DNA of 37,337 nucleotides from CTSoil-075 sp964292325 (GTDB lineage: Bacteria > Bacillota > Negativicutes > DSM-13327), in the NCBI GenBank assembly GCA_964292325.1, contig CAXYVG010000029.1:1-37337 (forward strand), written 5' to 3'. The notes beneath the pieces were generated by a model, which saw only the letters and a list, made by a program, of their open reading frames with translations, made no database searches and had not been told where the DNA came from. Below, piece after piece: positions 16,708 to 25,865 of this stretch. Every line of letters begins with the position of its first letter. Within the stretch, counting starts at the first letter, position 1. The position numbers and the translations under genes were made by a program.

Positions 16708-18063
16708 ATGGCTACAAATTTTATAACGCTAGGAATTAGGCGTGAAATAAATGATATTTTGCGGGAAAGTGGGATTGTAGAACCAACTGCGATACAGATA
16801 CAAGCGATACCAGTGATCTTGGCGGGTAAGGATGTAATTGGTCAGGCGCAAACTGGTACAGGGAAAACATTAGCATTTGTACTTCCTATTTTAGAGAAAA
16901 TTGATAAAACAAAACCGATAGTACAGGCATTGATTATTACGCCAACGCGAGAACTTGCATTACAGATTACCAATGAAGTCACAAAGCTGACGAGTAAGCT
17001 GGGTATTAATGTTTTATCAGTATATGGTGGACAGGATGTGGAGAGGCAGATCAAAAAGTTAAAGGGTGGTACACAAATTGTTATTGGTACGCCTGGACGT
17101 TTAATGGATCATTTGCGGCGCAAAACAATTTATCTGTCAGCAGTATCGTTCTTAGTATTAGATGAAGCCGATCAAATGTTACATATGGGATTTTTGGATG
17201 ATGTGGAAGAATTAGTTCGCCAAACTTCATCGAAGCGCCAGACCATGTTATTTTCTGCGACGATGCCATCGAAGATTCGTGGATTAGCTGCACGTTATAT
17301 GCGTAAGCCTGCTGATATTCGTGTACAGTCACAGAATATAACGTTAGATGAAATTAAGCAGGTTATGGTGTCGATTCCTGAGCCGGAGAAGATGGATCGA
17401 TTATGTAGTTTGATTGATGAATATCGTCCTTATTTAGCGATTATATTTTGTCATACCAAAAAAAGAGCGACTGAAGTAACGATGAAGCTGGTTCAGCGTG
17501 GCTATGATGCGGATGAACTTCATGGTGATTTATCGCAACCTAAACGCGAACAAGTTTTGAAACGTTTTCGTGATGCTAAAATTCAAATCTTAGTTGCTAC
17601 CGATATTGCAGCGCGGGGCCTCGATGTAGAAGGCGTTACTCATGTTTTTAATTATGATATTCCTCGCGATGTAGATAGCTATATTCACAGAATTGGACGT
17701 ACAGGGCGTGCTGGAGAAAAAGGCATGGCAATTACGCTCATTGATCCTCATGAGCAACCCTATGTGCGGATGATTGAACAAGGCATCAGCACATCGATTG
17801 AACGGTATAAAATCTATGATCCTGCTGCTAGTACAAAAGAGAAAAGAAAACCTTTTCAAGTAGAGGGTAGACCACCCTTCAAACAAGGGGCAGAGGGGGA
17901 TTCTATTTTTACAAAGGCAGTGAAAAAAAAGGTCAATCGTCATGGGGGTACGAATCAACGAAGCTATCACAAACCGAAAGTTGACAATGAAAATCAGAAT
18001 ACGGAAAAGGAATTACCCAAACGTAAATTTGGTAAAAAACGAAAACCTACTTCTCGGAAATAG
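16708..18063 (+). CDS. DEAD-box ATP-dependent RNA helicase
   Basis: RNA helicase of 451 residues. The ATG at 16708 follows AGAGGTG with proper spacing; the upstream TTG (16681) is less likely. All core motifs are present: Q motif (EPTAIQIQAIP), AQTGTGKT, PTRELA, GGQD, TPGR, LDEADQM, SAT, FCHTKKRA, TDIAARGLDVEG and HRIGRTGRAG. The C-terminal ~90 residues are rich in Lys and Arg (ending KRKFGKKRKPTSRK), a tail that in this family adds RNA binding. The likely role is RNA unwinding in ribosome assembly, mRNA decay or cold adaptation, as for CshA/RhlE-type proteins. It is separated from the kinase by only ~67 bp and may be co-transcribed with it. Confidence 0.96.
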   Translation: MATNFITLGIRREINDILRESGIVEPTAIQIQAIPVILAGKDVIGQAQTGTGKTLAFVLPILEKIDKTKPIVQALIITPTRELALQITNEVTKLTSKLGINVLSVYGGQDVERQIKKLKGGTQIVIGTPGRLMDHLRRKTIYLSAVSFLVLDEADQMLHMGFLDDVEELVRQTSSKRQTMLFSATMPSKIRGLAARYMRKPADIRVQSQNITLDEIKQVMVSIPEPEKMDRLCSLIDEYRPYLAIIFCHTKKRATEVTMKLVQRGYDADELHGDLSQPKREQVLKRFRDAKIQILVATDIAARGLDVEGVTHVFNYDIPRDVDSYIHRIGRTGRAGEKGMAITLIDPHEQPYVRMIEQGISTSIERYKIYDPAASTKEKRKPFQVEGRPPFKQGAEGDSIFTKAVKKKVNRHGGTNQRSYHKPKVDNENQNTEKELPKRKFGKKRKPTSRK

Positions 18064-18078
18064 TAAAGCATATATAGT

Positions 18079-18114
18079 AAAAAAGCTCATGCATTTTTTG
18101 CATGAGCTTTTTTT
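18079..18114. terminator. Bidirectional terminator between helicase and HD-GYP genes
   Basis: An A-run with AGCTCATGCA on one side and TGCATGAGCT with a T-run on the other forms a hairpin with T-tails on both strands. It serves the plus-strand helicase and the convergent minus-strand HD-GYP gene, which stops at 18123. Confidence 0.9.
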
Positions 18115-18122
18115 GTGAATTT

Positions 18123-19271
18123 TTATAAAAACGATTTTTTTATAAAAATTTCTTTGTTTTTACTTAGATCGATGAAGTCACCGTCAGTTGTTCGTACGAC
18201 AAGAGACATATAAGAAGGGTGTGTATAAATCACTTCTGCTGTTCGACCATCACTGAGTTCTACATTCACATTAAAAATGAAATCATTTAAATAACGATCG
18301 AATATATCAATAATTTCTGTATGAATTTTGTTAGCTCCGTTATACATCAATTTGCTACGGATATCAAAAAAATTAGGAATTTGATCATTTTCGTGTGCCA
18401 ATGTATCAAACATATCAGCAAATGCAACAATCTGTGCATAATTATTAATTTTACTTTCATTTAAATGTAATGGAAAACCACTACCATCGTTATATTCGTG
18501 GTGCTGTACTAAGATCAAAGTGACTTCGCGCGGAAGACCGACAAGGCTTTTAATTAAGTCATAGCCGAGTTGTACATGACTTTGGTAGAGAGCTTGGTCT
18601 TCTGGATTCACATAACCAGATCGGTTGGAGAGTTTATCGGGTAATTGAGTTTTACCAATATCGTGAACTAATGCGCCCAATATGATCGTTTGTACGATAG
18701 GTGCTGGATAAGCTAATAATTTAGCAATTTTTCCCGCGATAATAGCAACCGAAAAACTATGATTGATTAAATTTTCATAAGGTACATTTTTAACGGTTCG
18801 CTCTAATGTATAGCCCATGACGCATGGTGTATTGGTAACGTAATTAAAAATAATATTAGACATTTTTAGTAGCGTATCTGTATTTTTGAAATTTTGTATA
18901 TCGGAGAAAATTTGTGAGATGGTCTTGGTAATATCATTATATTGTTGTAATGCTTTATCGTTAATAGCAGAGAACAGTTCGATAGGCGATTTTGGCACTT
19001 CGACGACTTCTTCTTCTGATTTTTTTATCGTCTCAAATAAATGGCTATTTTTTTGTACTATATCATCAAATTGTAATGATAAATGTATTGTTTCGTCACT
19101 ATCTTGTTCTTCACGCAATCGTATTTCTTTTATATCCCATAATTTTAATAATGTAATGGTTTTATGTGAAAGGGCTGTACCTGCAGCGAGCAGAACTTGC
19201 CTTTCAGAATTTATAATATTTTCGGCAATTACATCGCCCGACTTTAATTTATCTACTTTGACTTTAATCAT
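18123..19271 (-). CDS. HD-GYP domain protein (probable c-di-GMP phosphodiesterase)
   Basis: Cytoplasmic protein of 382 residues. The start at 19271 follows GGAGGATATACA; an in-frame ATG at 19310 has no site. The N-terminal ~130 residues begin with the KVKVDKLKSGDVIAENI module common before HD-GYP domains, followed by a helical linker. The HD-GYP domain (~150-320) has the metal-binding HDIGKTQLPDKL, LVQHHEYNDGSGFP and VAFADMFDTLAHE. The GYP triad reads GFP, a conservative change, while the metal ligands are present. It would hydrolyse c-di-GMP to pGpG or GMP. The C-terminal ~60 residues form a beta-rich extension (VELSDGRTAEVIYTHP). It is divergent from the sulfatase gene. Confidence 0.9.
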   Translation of the reverse strand: MIKVKVDKLKSGDVIAENIINSERQVLLAAGTALSHKTITLLKLWDIKEIRLREEQDSDETIHLSLQFDDIVQKNSHLFETIKKSEEEVVEVPKSPIELFSAINDKALQQYNDITKTISQIFSDIQNFKNTDTLLKMSNIIFNYVTNTPCVMGYTLERTVKNVPYENLINHSFSVAIIAGKIAKLLAYPAPIVQTIILGALVHDIGKTQLPDKLSNRSGYVNPEDQALYQSHVQLGYDLIKSLVGLPREVTLILVQHHEYNDGSGFPLHLNESKINNYAQIVAFADMFDTLAHENDQIPNFFDIRSKLMYNGANKIHTEIIDIFDRYLNDFIFNVNVELSDGRTAEVIYTHPSYMSLVVRTTDGDFIDLSKNKEIFIKKSFL

Positions 19272-19571
19272 TGTATATCCTCCTAGTACAAAAGAATCAG
19301 CAAAGTTCATTTTTAAGTTATTACTATTACGGAGTTAAAAATTTAATTTGCATCACATATCAAATCATACAATAAAAAAGAATATTTTGCGAGATAAAGA
19401 TATAAAAAAAGAATTATTTTTTACAAAATCAGCTAGTTTTTACATATTTATTTATTAAATAAATAAGAATCGCGAAAGTGTCAAGAGTAAGGCAGGGGAA
19501 TGTAGAAAAATGTAGAACATAAAAGGATTAGAGAGCACAAAAGGCGATCATGGAAAGGATGTTTTTTTTAC
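19272..19571. other. Divergent spacer between HD-GYP and sulfatase genes
   Basis: Very AT-rich. It contains the HD-GYP ribosome site, an AT-only palindrome with 9-base arms at 19448-19466, and the sulfatase ribosome site AAAGGA near 19554. Promoters for both genes must lie here, but I see none with convincing boxes. No small gene recognised. Confidence 0.4.
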
Positions 19572-21542
19572 GTGTTAAAGTGGGAAGAACTTTTTAGAAA
19601 TATTCAGCAGGATTTTAAATTATATGTATTTGTATTAGCGGTATTTTGTTTATTTCGTATTGGATTTATTCTGGTTTTACAATCATATATCAGTGAAGCC
19701 ACTGCTCTGCAAGATATTTTTATGGCATTATATTATGGTATACGAATTAGTTTAAAAAGTACAGGAATTGTGGCTCTAGTATCATTAATTTTTTGTACAG
19801 GTTTAGGATTTTTTATTAAACATGAAAAAATACGAAGTATTCGTTATGTAGCCGGATGTTTCTATATTAGTATTCTCAGCTTGTTATTTTATGCTAGAAT
19901 CCCTTATTATGAACAATTTCATGCAGGATTTAATCAACTCTTATTTAATACTTTTAATGATGATGTAACGGCTATTTTTTATACATTAGTCGAACAGTAT
20001 AATTTGCCTATGCGGCTTGCAATGACTGCGGTTACTGCAATATTGTTATCTAAATTATTAAAAGCATGGCTCAGTACCAAAACATATCATCTTCCATATT
20101 TTTCTAAATGGTATCAAAATATTGCATTTCGGACCTCCTTGCTCATTCTTCTTTATTATGTTGTGATTTTTATTCGGTTTGGTGGTAGTATGACCTATGC
20201 ATATAATATTGATTGGGAGAATTCTGGTGTTACGAAGGATGAATTTTTAAACGAAGCCATTTTAGATGATGTACAGGCTTTGTATCGTGCTTATACATTA
20301 CATGAACGCGTTATGGCATCGACAGGACTTGATATGGACCCTCAGCAAATGATGGAATATGGTACTTATGTAGCTGGTCAGCAAGTAGCATCTCATCATA
20401 TAGATGATTTTTTAGCTAAACAGGCACAAGGAGCAAGTATTCGAAAGCCTCGTCATGTCTTTTTGATCATTGGAGAAAGTTATGCCAACTGGCCGTTGTT
20501 GCCACAATATAAGGATTTGAATATCGCCAATGGTGTGAAAAATATTATTGCGCAAGAGGATGCTGCTTATGTATCCGCTTTTTTACCGAATGGCATGAGT
20601 ACCATTTCAGGTGTAATGGGGATTGTCACAGGTTTGGCAGAAGCAAATTTATATCTTACGTATTTACCTGAATCATATAAGGAACCTTACTCTACAGCGA
20701 TTGCCCCGCAAATGAAAGCACTAGGCTATAAAACTCGGTTTTGGTATGCAGGACCTACCTCCTGGGAACGAGTCAAAGATTTTGCGTTAGCACAGGGATT
20801 TGATGAGTTTTATGGTATGGGCGATATTGAAAGTCAATCAGGAAATGTTTGGGGATGTGATGATAAATATTTATTCCAGGCTGCTGCTACTGGTATAGCC
20901 GAAGAACCACCTAGTTTTAATATTATCTTAAATATTTCTAATCATTCTCCTTATACCGTAGATTTACAGGCAGAAGGCTTTGATGAGACGAGCGTCGTTA
21001 ATGCTTTGCCTGAAAAACTAAAAGGGGATAAAGAACTTATAAAAAAACTGGGGCATTTTTGGTATGCCGACAAAGTATTGAGTGAGTTTATTAACAATAC
21101 CCGCAAGAAATATCCTGATAGTTTATTTATGATTACCGGGGATCATGCGGATCGGTTCAATATTGATCCGAATCCGAGTATATATGAACGGTATGGCATT
21201 CCGTTTATTGTTTATGGACAAGATATTACCAAACAAACATTGTCAGAAAAAGCGGCGGGTAGTCATATTAATATTACTCCAACGTTAGTGGAATTAATTG
21301 CCCCACAAGGATTTCGTTATCATTCTTTAGGGGATAGTTTGACGAGGGAGAATAGTTTGGGCTTTAATTATGGATTTTGGATCACTCGTGATTACGTCGG
21401 CAAACTTGGTAGTCATACATTAGAAGTGATACCTAATAATAATGTTACAGTGATTCCAAATGAAGATACCGTGCAGCAGGATGTGGATGCGAGAAGGGCA
21501 ATATCTTGGTGGCGAGTAAAGTATGGAAAAGATATTCAGTGA
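19572..21542 (+). CDS. Membrane sulfatase-fold phosphoglycerol/phosphoethanolamine transferase (LtaS/OpgB type)
   Basis: Protein of 656 residues starting with GTG. The first ~205 residues hold about five membrane helices. The rest is an extracytoplasmic sulfatase-fold domain: IGESYANW with metal-binding E302, NGMSTISGVMG with the predicted nucleophile T344, and ITGDHADRF as the C-terminal metal site. This is the layout of lipoteichoic acid synthase, OpgB and related lipid-derived phosphoglycerol or phosphoethanolamine transferases. In a diderm Firmicute it could modify periplasmic glucans or LPS rather than make teichoic acid; the substrate cannot be decided from the sequence. ywbE follows after 11 bp and is probably co-transcribed. 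Confidence 0.88.
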   Translation: MLKWEELFRNIQQDFKLYVFVLAVFCLFRIGFILVLQSYISEATALQDIFMALYYGIRISLKSTGIVALVSLIFCTGLGFFIKHEKIRSIRYVAGCFYISILSLLFYARIPYYEQFHAGFNQLLFNTFNDDVTAIFYTLVEQYNLPMRLAMTAVTAILLSKLLKAWLSTKTYHLPYFSKWYQNIAFRTSLLILLYYVVIFIRFGGSMTYAYNIDWENSGVTKDEFLNEAILDDVQALYRAYTLHERVMASTGLDMDPQQMMEYGTYVAGQQVASHHIDDFLAKQAQGASIRKPRHVFLIIGESYANWPLLPQYKDLNIANGVKNIIAQEDAAYVSAFLPNGMSTISGVMGIVTGLAEANLYLTYLPESYKEPYSTAIAPQMKALGYKTRFWYAGPTSWERVKDFALAQGFDEFYGMGDIESQSGNVWGCDDKYLFQAAATGIAEEPPSFNIILNISNHSPYTVDLQAEGFDETSVVNALPEKLKGDKELIKKLGHFWYADKVLSEFINNTRKKYPDSLFMITGDHADRFNIDPNPSIYERYGIPFIVYGQDITKQTLSEKAAGSHINITPTLVELIAPQGFRYHSLGDSLTRENSLGFNYGFWITRDYVGKLGSHTLEVIPNNNVTVIPNEDTVQQDVDARRAISWWRVKYGKDIQ

Positions 21543-21553
21543 GGAGTAGTATT

Positions 21554-21751
21554 ATGAATGGAACAGAACGCAAAAATATTATAATCGGCAGTAAGGTGAA
21601 AATAGTACAAAAACAGCACCAGCGTACAGGTCAATTAACGGAAGGGGTAGTAAAAGATATTCTTACGAGTAGTGCTGTTCATCATCGTGGCATTAAAGTC
21701 CGCTTAGTCGGTGGAATCATTGGTAGAGTTCAAGAAGTCCTAATTTGCTAA
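21554..21751 (+). CDS. ywbE: YwbE family protein (DUF2196)
   Basis: Small protein of 65 residues. The start at 21554 follows GAGGAG; an in-frame ATG inside the sulfatase gene (21506) would overlap it and lacks a site. The sequence fits the YwbE family from end to end: NGTERKNI, VKIVQKQHQRTGQLTEGVVK, HHRGIKVRL and GRVQEVL. The family is a short beta-rich domain of unknown function found widely in Firmicutes. It probably shares the sulfatase transcript and ends in a terminator 4 nt after its stop. Confidence 0.9.
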   Translation: MNGTERKNIIIGSKVKIVQKQHQRTGQLTEGVVKDILTSSAVHHRGIKVRLVGGIIGRVQEVLIC

Positions 21752-21754
21752 GTA

Positions 21755-21807
21755 GAAAATGGCCTTTCAGGACTTGATGACAAGTCACTAAAGGCTATTT
21801 TCTTTTG
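21755..21807 (+). terminator. Hairpin terminator after ywbE
   Basis: Twenty-two-base arms (21755-21776 with 21781-21802) pair apart from a three-base internal mismatch and one wobble, closing on an ATGA loop. TATTTTCTTTT makes the tail. Confidence 0.85.
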
Positions 21808-21862
21808 TGCGTTATTTTGTATAATGTATAATGCTTTATATCAGAGTGGGGAGGTTAGAGGC

Positions 21863-24514
21863 GTGAAAGAAAATCAACCAGATGATACATCACATGTGAA
21901 AATATTCTCAAGTAATAAACAGGAAGATTGCGTAGAAACTGGCGGTATCAATACTTTACATATGACTACATTAGTGCAGAATTATTTCACTGTCGCTATA
22001 GGAGTTTCTGATGGTGGTTTAGATGATCTTGTTGAATTCTTTGAAAATATTTCAGCTGAGATAGGCATGGCTTTTGTTGTAATTAGTAATTTGGGCAGTG
22101 GCTCTGAGACTAGCTTGCTACCATTATTGCAAAATGCGACTACGATGTCAGTGCAAGAGATTACCAGTCCAGTAGTAACTCAGCCCAATCAGGTGTATAT
22201 CATGGCGCCTGGAACGGTGCTGACTTTAGTCAATGGAATGTTAACACCCGTTTCTTTGGATCAATCTTATGCGATGCGTTTTCCTGTAGATATTTTCTTC
22301 CAATCTTTGGCGAATGAACAAAAGCATAACATTATCGGTATTATTTTATCTGGTAAAATCAGTGATGGTATTAAAGGGGTGCAGGCGATCAAAGAAGCGC
22401 AAGGCGTGACTTTTGTCCAATCGATTGATTCTGCTCGATATGATGCGATGCCACGTAGCGTCATTGCAGCAGGCAATGTTGATTATATATTGAAAATTTC
22501 TGATATGATACAGGAGTTATCTTCTTACTCTAGCAATTATCTGATTAGTGGGCGAGCCATTCAAAATCATAAAATTTTTTCTAGCTCTCCAGAAGAATTA
22601 GCGAAAATCTATTTCATACTAAAAAGAGATGGGGGAGTGAAGTTAGAAGGGTATAAAGAGCCAACGATATATCGGCGGATTTTAAGGCGAATGCGAATGC
22701 ACAATATGGAGAAGCTTTTGCATTATCGAGAGTTGTTAGAAACTGATCCCCAAGAATTAGAAGCACTACAGAGAGACGTATTGATTGGTTATACAAAATT
22801 TTTTCGTGATACATTATTCTATGATGCATTACTAGAGAAAGTTTTTCCTGCTATTGTTCTTAAGCATTCTCAAAAAGAGCCAGTAAGGATTTGGATTGCT
22901 GGTTGTTCTACTGGTGAAGAAGTATATTCAGTAGTTATGAGTTTTATGGAGTATTTAAAAGAACAAGATTTAGATATAGGAATTCAGGTATTTGCAACAG
23001 ATGTGAGTACACCATCTATCGAAAAGGCTAGAATCGGTGTATATTCTGATAATATTTGCGCGGATGTATCAGCAGAGCGATTGAAAAAATTTTTTACAAA
23101 GGTGAGTACTGGATATAAAATTAATAGATCGATCAGAGAAAAATGCCTGTTTGCTAGGCAGAATATTTTAGAGGACCCTTACTTTTCTCGGATTGACTTA
23201 GTGATATGCAGAAATGTGCTTATTTATTTTGATCTTCATGCACAAAAGAAAGCGTTATCTAGATTTTATCAAGCATTATCGATAGAAGGGTTTATAGCAC
23301 TCGGTATATCGGAAAGTATTGGTGCGTTATCTGATTTATTTTTTTTAGTCGATAAAAAAGCTAAAATATATACAAAGAAATCTGTGGATAATGCGGTTTC
23401 ATTAAATTTAGCATTTTTGCAATCCACTCATTTGGAAACAGATATCCATGAAATCAGCTTATTAGATGACTTAGAAAAAAAACATTTGGTGATTGAGCAT
23501 AAGGCTGATTATGCTATACTGGATCGTTATGGACCAGTAGGGATATTGGTCAATAATGAGCTGGAAGTATTACAATTTCGTGGACACACAGGAAAATATC
23601 TAGAGCATATGCCAGGAAAAGCCAGTTTAAGTATGATGAAAATGCTTCGGGCAGATTTAGTTTTCCCTGTTAGTCTAGCAATTAATCAGGCAAAAGCGAT
23701 GGATATATCAGTACAAAAAGAAAATATACAAGTCAATTATGATGAGGAACTCCGATTGGTGAATATTGATGTGATTCCGATTCATGACTCGTTAGTCCAC
23801 CAGCGGTATTTTGTGGTACTGTTTTCAGAAAATGCCGCTGCGACTGAAAATGAAAACGTTAAACATTTTATGCCTGAATCCGTTCAGTTACAAAAACAAG
23901 AGCTAGCTGTGGCTCAGGAATATGTAAGATCGATGGTAGAAGAATGTGAGGGTGCAAATCGCAGACTACGTACAGCGTATGAAGGCATTCAATCTAGTAA
24001 TGAAGAATTGCAGACGACTAATGAAGAATTAGAGACAATCAAAGAAGAAGTGCAGTCAACAAATGAAGAATTATTAACGATTAACGAAGAATTGCAGATC
24101 CGAAATGATCAATTAGCAAGAGTTACGGATGATATGCAAAATTTATTTCATAGTATTAACATGACGGTAATTATGCTAAATAAGGATCTTTGTATTCGGC
24201 GTTTTAATGCAGGTACAGAAAAAATATTTCGCTTAATTCCTACGGATATTGGAAGACCTCTCACTGATATTAAGGCACAAATGGATCTTGGTAATTTTGA
24301 GGAAGATATGCATCAAGTAATGGACAGTCAGATCGCAATTGGAAAAGAAATAATGGACCATAATGGATGCCGATATTCTTTCCAGATTCGCCCATATAGA
24401 ACTGCTGAGAATCATATTGATGGTATTGTTGTATTGTTTTTTGATATTAGTGAAATTAATACATTAAAAATAAATAAAAATCATGCTGCAATAACAGATG
24501 AATCCTCATTTTAA
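21863..24514 (+). CDS. CheB-CheR fusion with PAS domain; CheB site lacks the catalytic His
   Basis: Fusion protein of 883 residues. The GTG at 21863 follows GGGGAGG and is preferred to the ATG at 21824. Residues ~40-235 form a CheB methylesterase-like domain. The nucleophile motif is kept (GVSDGG, Ser49), as is the aspartate (SGKISDG, Asp168), but where the family has FVVVQHL this protein reads FVVISNL, so Asn76 replaces the catalytic His. Residues ~245-505 form a CheR methyltransferase with its N-terminal helical part and a SAM site (IWIAGCSTGEE, FATDVS, DLVICRNVLIYF). After a spacer comes a coiled coil of NEEL-type repeats (~650-700), then a PAS domain to the C-terminus. It probably methylates receptors in a non-flagellar or specialised Che system. 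A histidine kinase follows after 37 bp. Confidence 0.92.
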   Translation: MKENQPDDTSHVKIFSSNKQEDCVETGGINTLHMTTLVQNYFTVAIGVSDGGLDDLVEFFENISAEIGMAFVVISNLGSGSETSLLPLLQNATTMSVQEITSPVVTQPNQVYIMAPGTVLTLVNGMLTPVSLDQSYAMRFPVDIFFQSLANEQKHNIIGIILSGKISDGIKGVQAIKEAQGVTFVQSIDSARYDAMPRSVIAAGNVDYILKISDMIQELSSYSSNYLISGRAIQNHKIFSSSPEELAKIYFILKRDGGVKLEGYKEPTIYRRILRRMRMHNMEKLLHYRELLETDPQELEALQRDVLIGYTKFFRDTLFYDALLEKVFPAIVLKHSQKEPVRIWIAGCSTGEEVYSVVMSFMEYLKEQDLDIGIQVFATDVSTPSIEKARIGVYSDNICADVSAERLKKFFTKVSTGYKINRSIREKCLFARQNILEDPYFSRIDLVICRNVLIYFDLHAQKKALSRFYQALSIEGFIALGISESIGALSDLFFLVDKKAKIYTKKSVDNAVSLNLAFLQSTHLETDIHEISLLDDLEKKHLVIEHKADYAILDRYGPVGILVNNELEVLQFRGHTGKYLEHMPGKASLSMMKMLRADLVFPVSLAINQAKAMDISVQKENIQVNYDEELRLVNIDVIPIHDSLVHQRYFVVLFSENAAATENENVKHFMPESVQLQKQELAVAQEYVRSMVEECEGANRRLRTAYEGIQSSNEELQTTNEELETIKEEVQSTNEELLTINEELQIRNDQLARVTDDMQNLFHSINMTVIMLNKDLCIRRFNAGTEKIFRLIPTDIGRPLTDIKAQMDLGNFEEDMHQVMDSQIAIGKEIMDHNGCRYSFQIRPYRTAENHIDGIVVLFFDISEINTLKINKNHAAITDESSF

Positions 24515-24551
24515 AAAGAACATCTCATCAGGAAGGAGGTAGGTTACGAGT

Positions 24552-25739
24552 ATGGATGGTACTACGAAGAAACAGACAATAGGATTGCACGAATATCGGG
24601 ATGAAGACACAGAAGAACAAGCAGTCTTGGTAAGCAAAATAGAAGATTTAGAGATGCAGTGTCAGGCACTTCGGGACTATAATGTTGAACTAGAAGAATC
24701 AAGAGAACGTTATGTATCTATTTTCGATTATTCACCGGTTGGACATATCATACTTGATACAAATGGAATTGTTGCGGATGTCAATTTGACTACTGCTATG
24801 ATGATGGAAATGGAAAAAGAAAATATGATGGGGTTGCCATTTAATATGTTTGTTGCTCCCTACCATACCACCATGTTTTTTGATCATATACGGCGGTGCA
24901 AAATAACAAAAACTAGAGTATGTACAGAACTGGATATAAAAACTCACTCTCGCAATCCATATTGTGTTCAAATCATCAGTGTTCCGTTTCTGTTATTGGA
25001 CCATCAGACGATTCGTTATAACACTACTATTATTGATATTAGTAATCAAAAGCGTTTGGAACAAGAAATAAGGCGATTAGATTGTTTGAATTTGATTGGA
25101 GAAATGGCAGCGGGCATTGCTCATGAGATACGTAATCCTATGACAACCGTTCATGGTTATCTGCAACTATTTCTTCGGAAAAGTTCTAATCCCGAAGAAA
25201 TAGAAGATTTTAAATTAATGCTAGATGAACTAGAACGAGCCAATGCCATTATTACAGAATTTTTATCATTGGCAAAAAATAAGAAAAATAAGTTAGTCCG
25301 AAAAAATATAAATGTGATAGTAGAGTCTATATATCCACTCATGCAGGCAGAGGCTTTGCTTGCTGGAAATGAAATATTCATGGATCTATTTCCTAAGTTG
25401 CCGGAGGTACTGGTTGATGGGAAGGAAATACGACAAGTGTTATTAAACTTGGTTAATAATGGATTACAAGCCATGAAACATGGGAAAATTACCATCCGTA
25501 CATTTATGGAAGAGGGAGATATCGTTTTGTCTGTAGCAGATCAAGGGCACGGTATACCTGATGAAATCAAACGTCAAATTGGTACGCCTTTTTTTACGAC
25601 AAAAGAGAATGGAACGGGTCTAGGACTAGCCATATGCTATAGCATTGTGCAACGGCATAAAGCCAAACTGGATTATACAACGGGTGAGTATGGCACTACT
25701 TTTTATATTCGTTTTCCGCGACAAACAATAGTCAAATAG
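24552..25739 (+). CDS. Cytoplasmic PAS histidine kinase
   Basis: Histidine kinase of 395 residues with no membrane segment. After ~35 N-terminal residues and a short coiled coil comes a PAS domain (~50-165: SIFDYSPVGHIILDTNGIVADVN). The HisKA region has H191 in GIAHEIRNPMTTVHGYLQ, the pattern of sporulation-type and NtrB-like kinases. The ATPase domain has NLVNNGLQAM, DQGHGIP, GTPFFTTK and GTGLGLAICY. It begins 37 bp after the CheB-CheR gene, behind GGAGGT, and is presumably co-transcribed with it; in known systems such kinases work with CheB-CheR fusions as a signalling unit. No response regulator is adjacent. Confidence 0.93.
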   Translation: MDGTTKKQTIGLHEYRDEDTEEQAVLVSKIEDLEMQCQALRDYNVELEESRERYVSIFDYSPVGHIILDTNGIVADVNLTTAMMMEMEKENMMGLPFNMFVAPYHTTMFFDHIRRCKITKTRVCTELDIKTHSRNPYCVQIISVPFLLLDHQTIRYNTTIIDISNQKRLEQEIRRLDCLNLIGEMAAGIAHEIRNPMTTVHGYLQLFLRKSSNPEEIEDFKLMLDELERANAIITEFLSLAKNKKNKLVRKNINVIVESIYPLMQAEALLAGNEIFMDLFPKLPEVLVDGKEIRQVLLNLVNNGLQAMKHGKITIRTFMEEGDIVLSVADQGHGIPDEIKRQIGTPFFTTKENGTGLGLAICYSIVQRHKAKLDYTTGEYGTTFYIRFPRQTIVK

Positions 25740-25814
25740 AATATTCTATAAGGGGTATACTATCGATATACTAATAAATTTGTGAGTTTACACATAAAAG
25801 GAGAGTGGAACCTA

Positions 25815-25865
25815 GTGGTTTCTATCACATACGATAGGAATGCAGTAGGGATACAAGATGAATGA
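25815..25865 (+). other. Possible 16-codon upstream ORF before the aminopeptidase
   Basis: GTG at 25815 follows AAAGGAG with good spacing and opens a frame of 16 codons (VVSITYDRNAVGIQDE). Its TGA (25863-25865) overlaps the first codons of the aminopeptidase, whose own ribosome site (AGGGAT) is weaker. It could couple translation into the downstream gene. It could equally be chance. Confidence 0.3.

Noticed and set aside
17590..17970. 126-codon open frame opposite the helicase
   Set aside because: It is a shadow of the conserved helicase motifs on the other strand.
18886..19338. 150-codon open frame opposite the HD-GYP gene
   Set aside because: It lies antisense to a clear HD-GYP gene, has no ribosome site and its product resembles no protein family.
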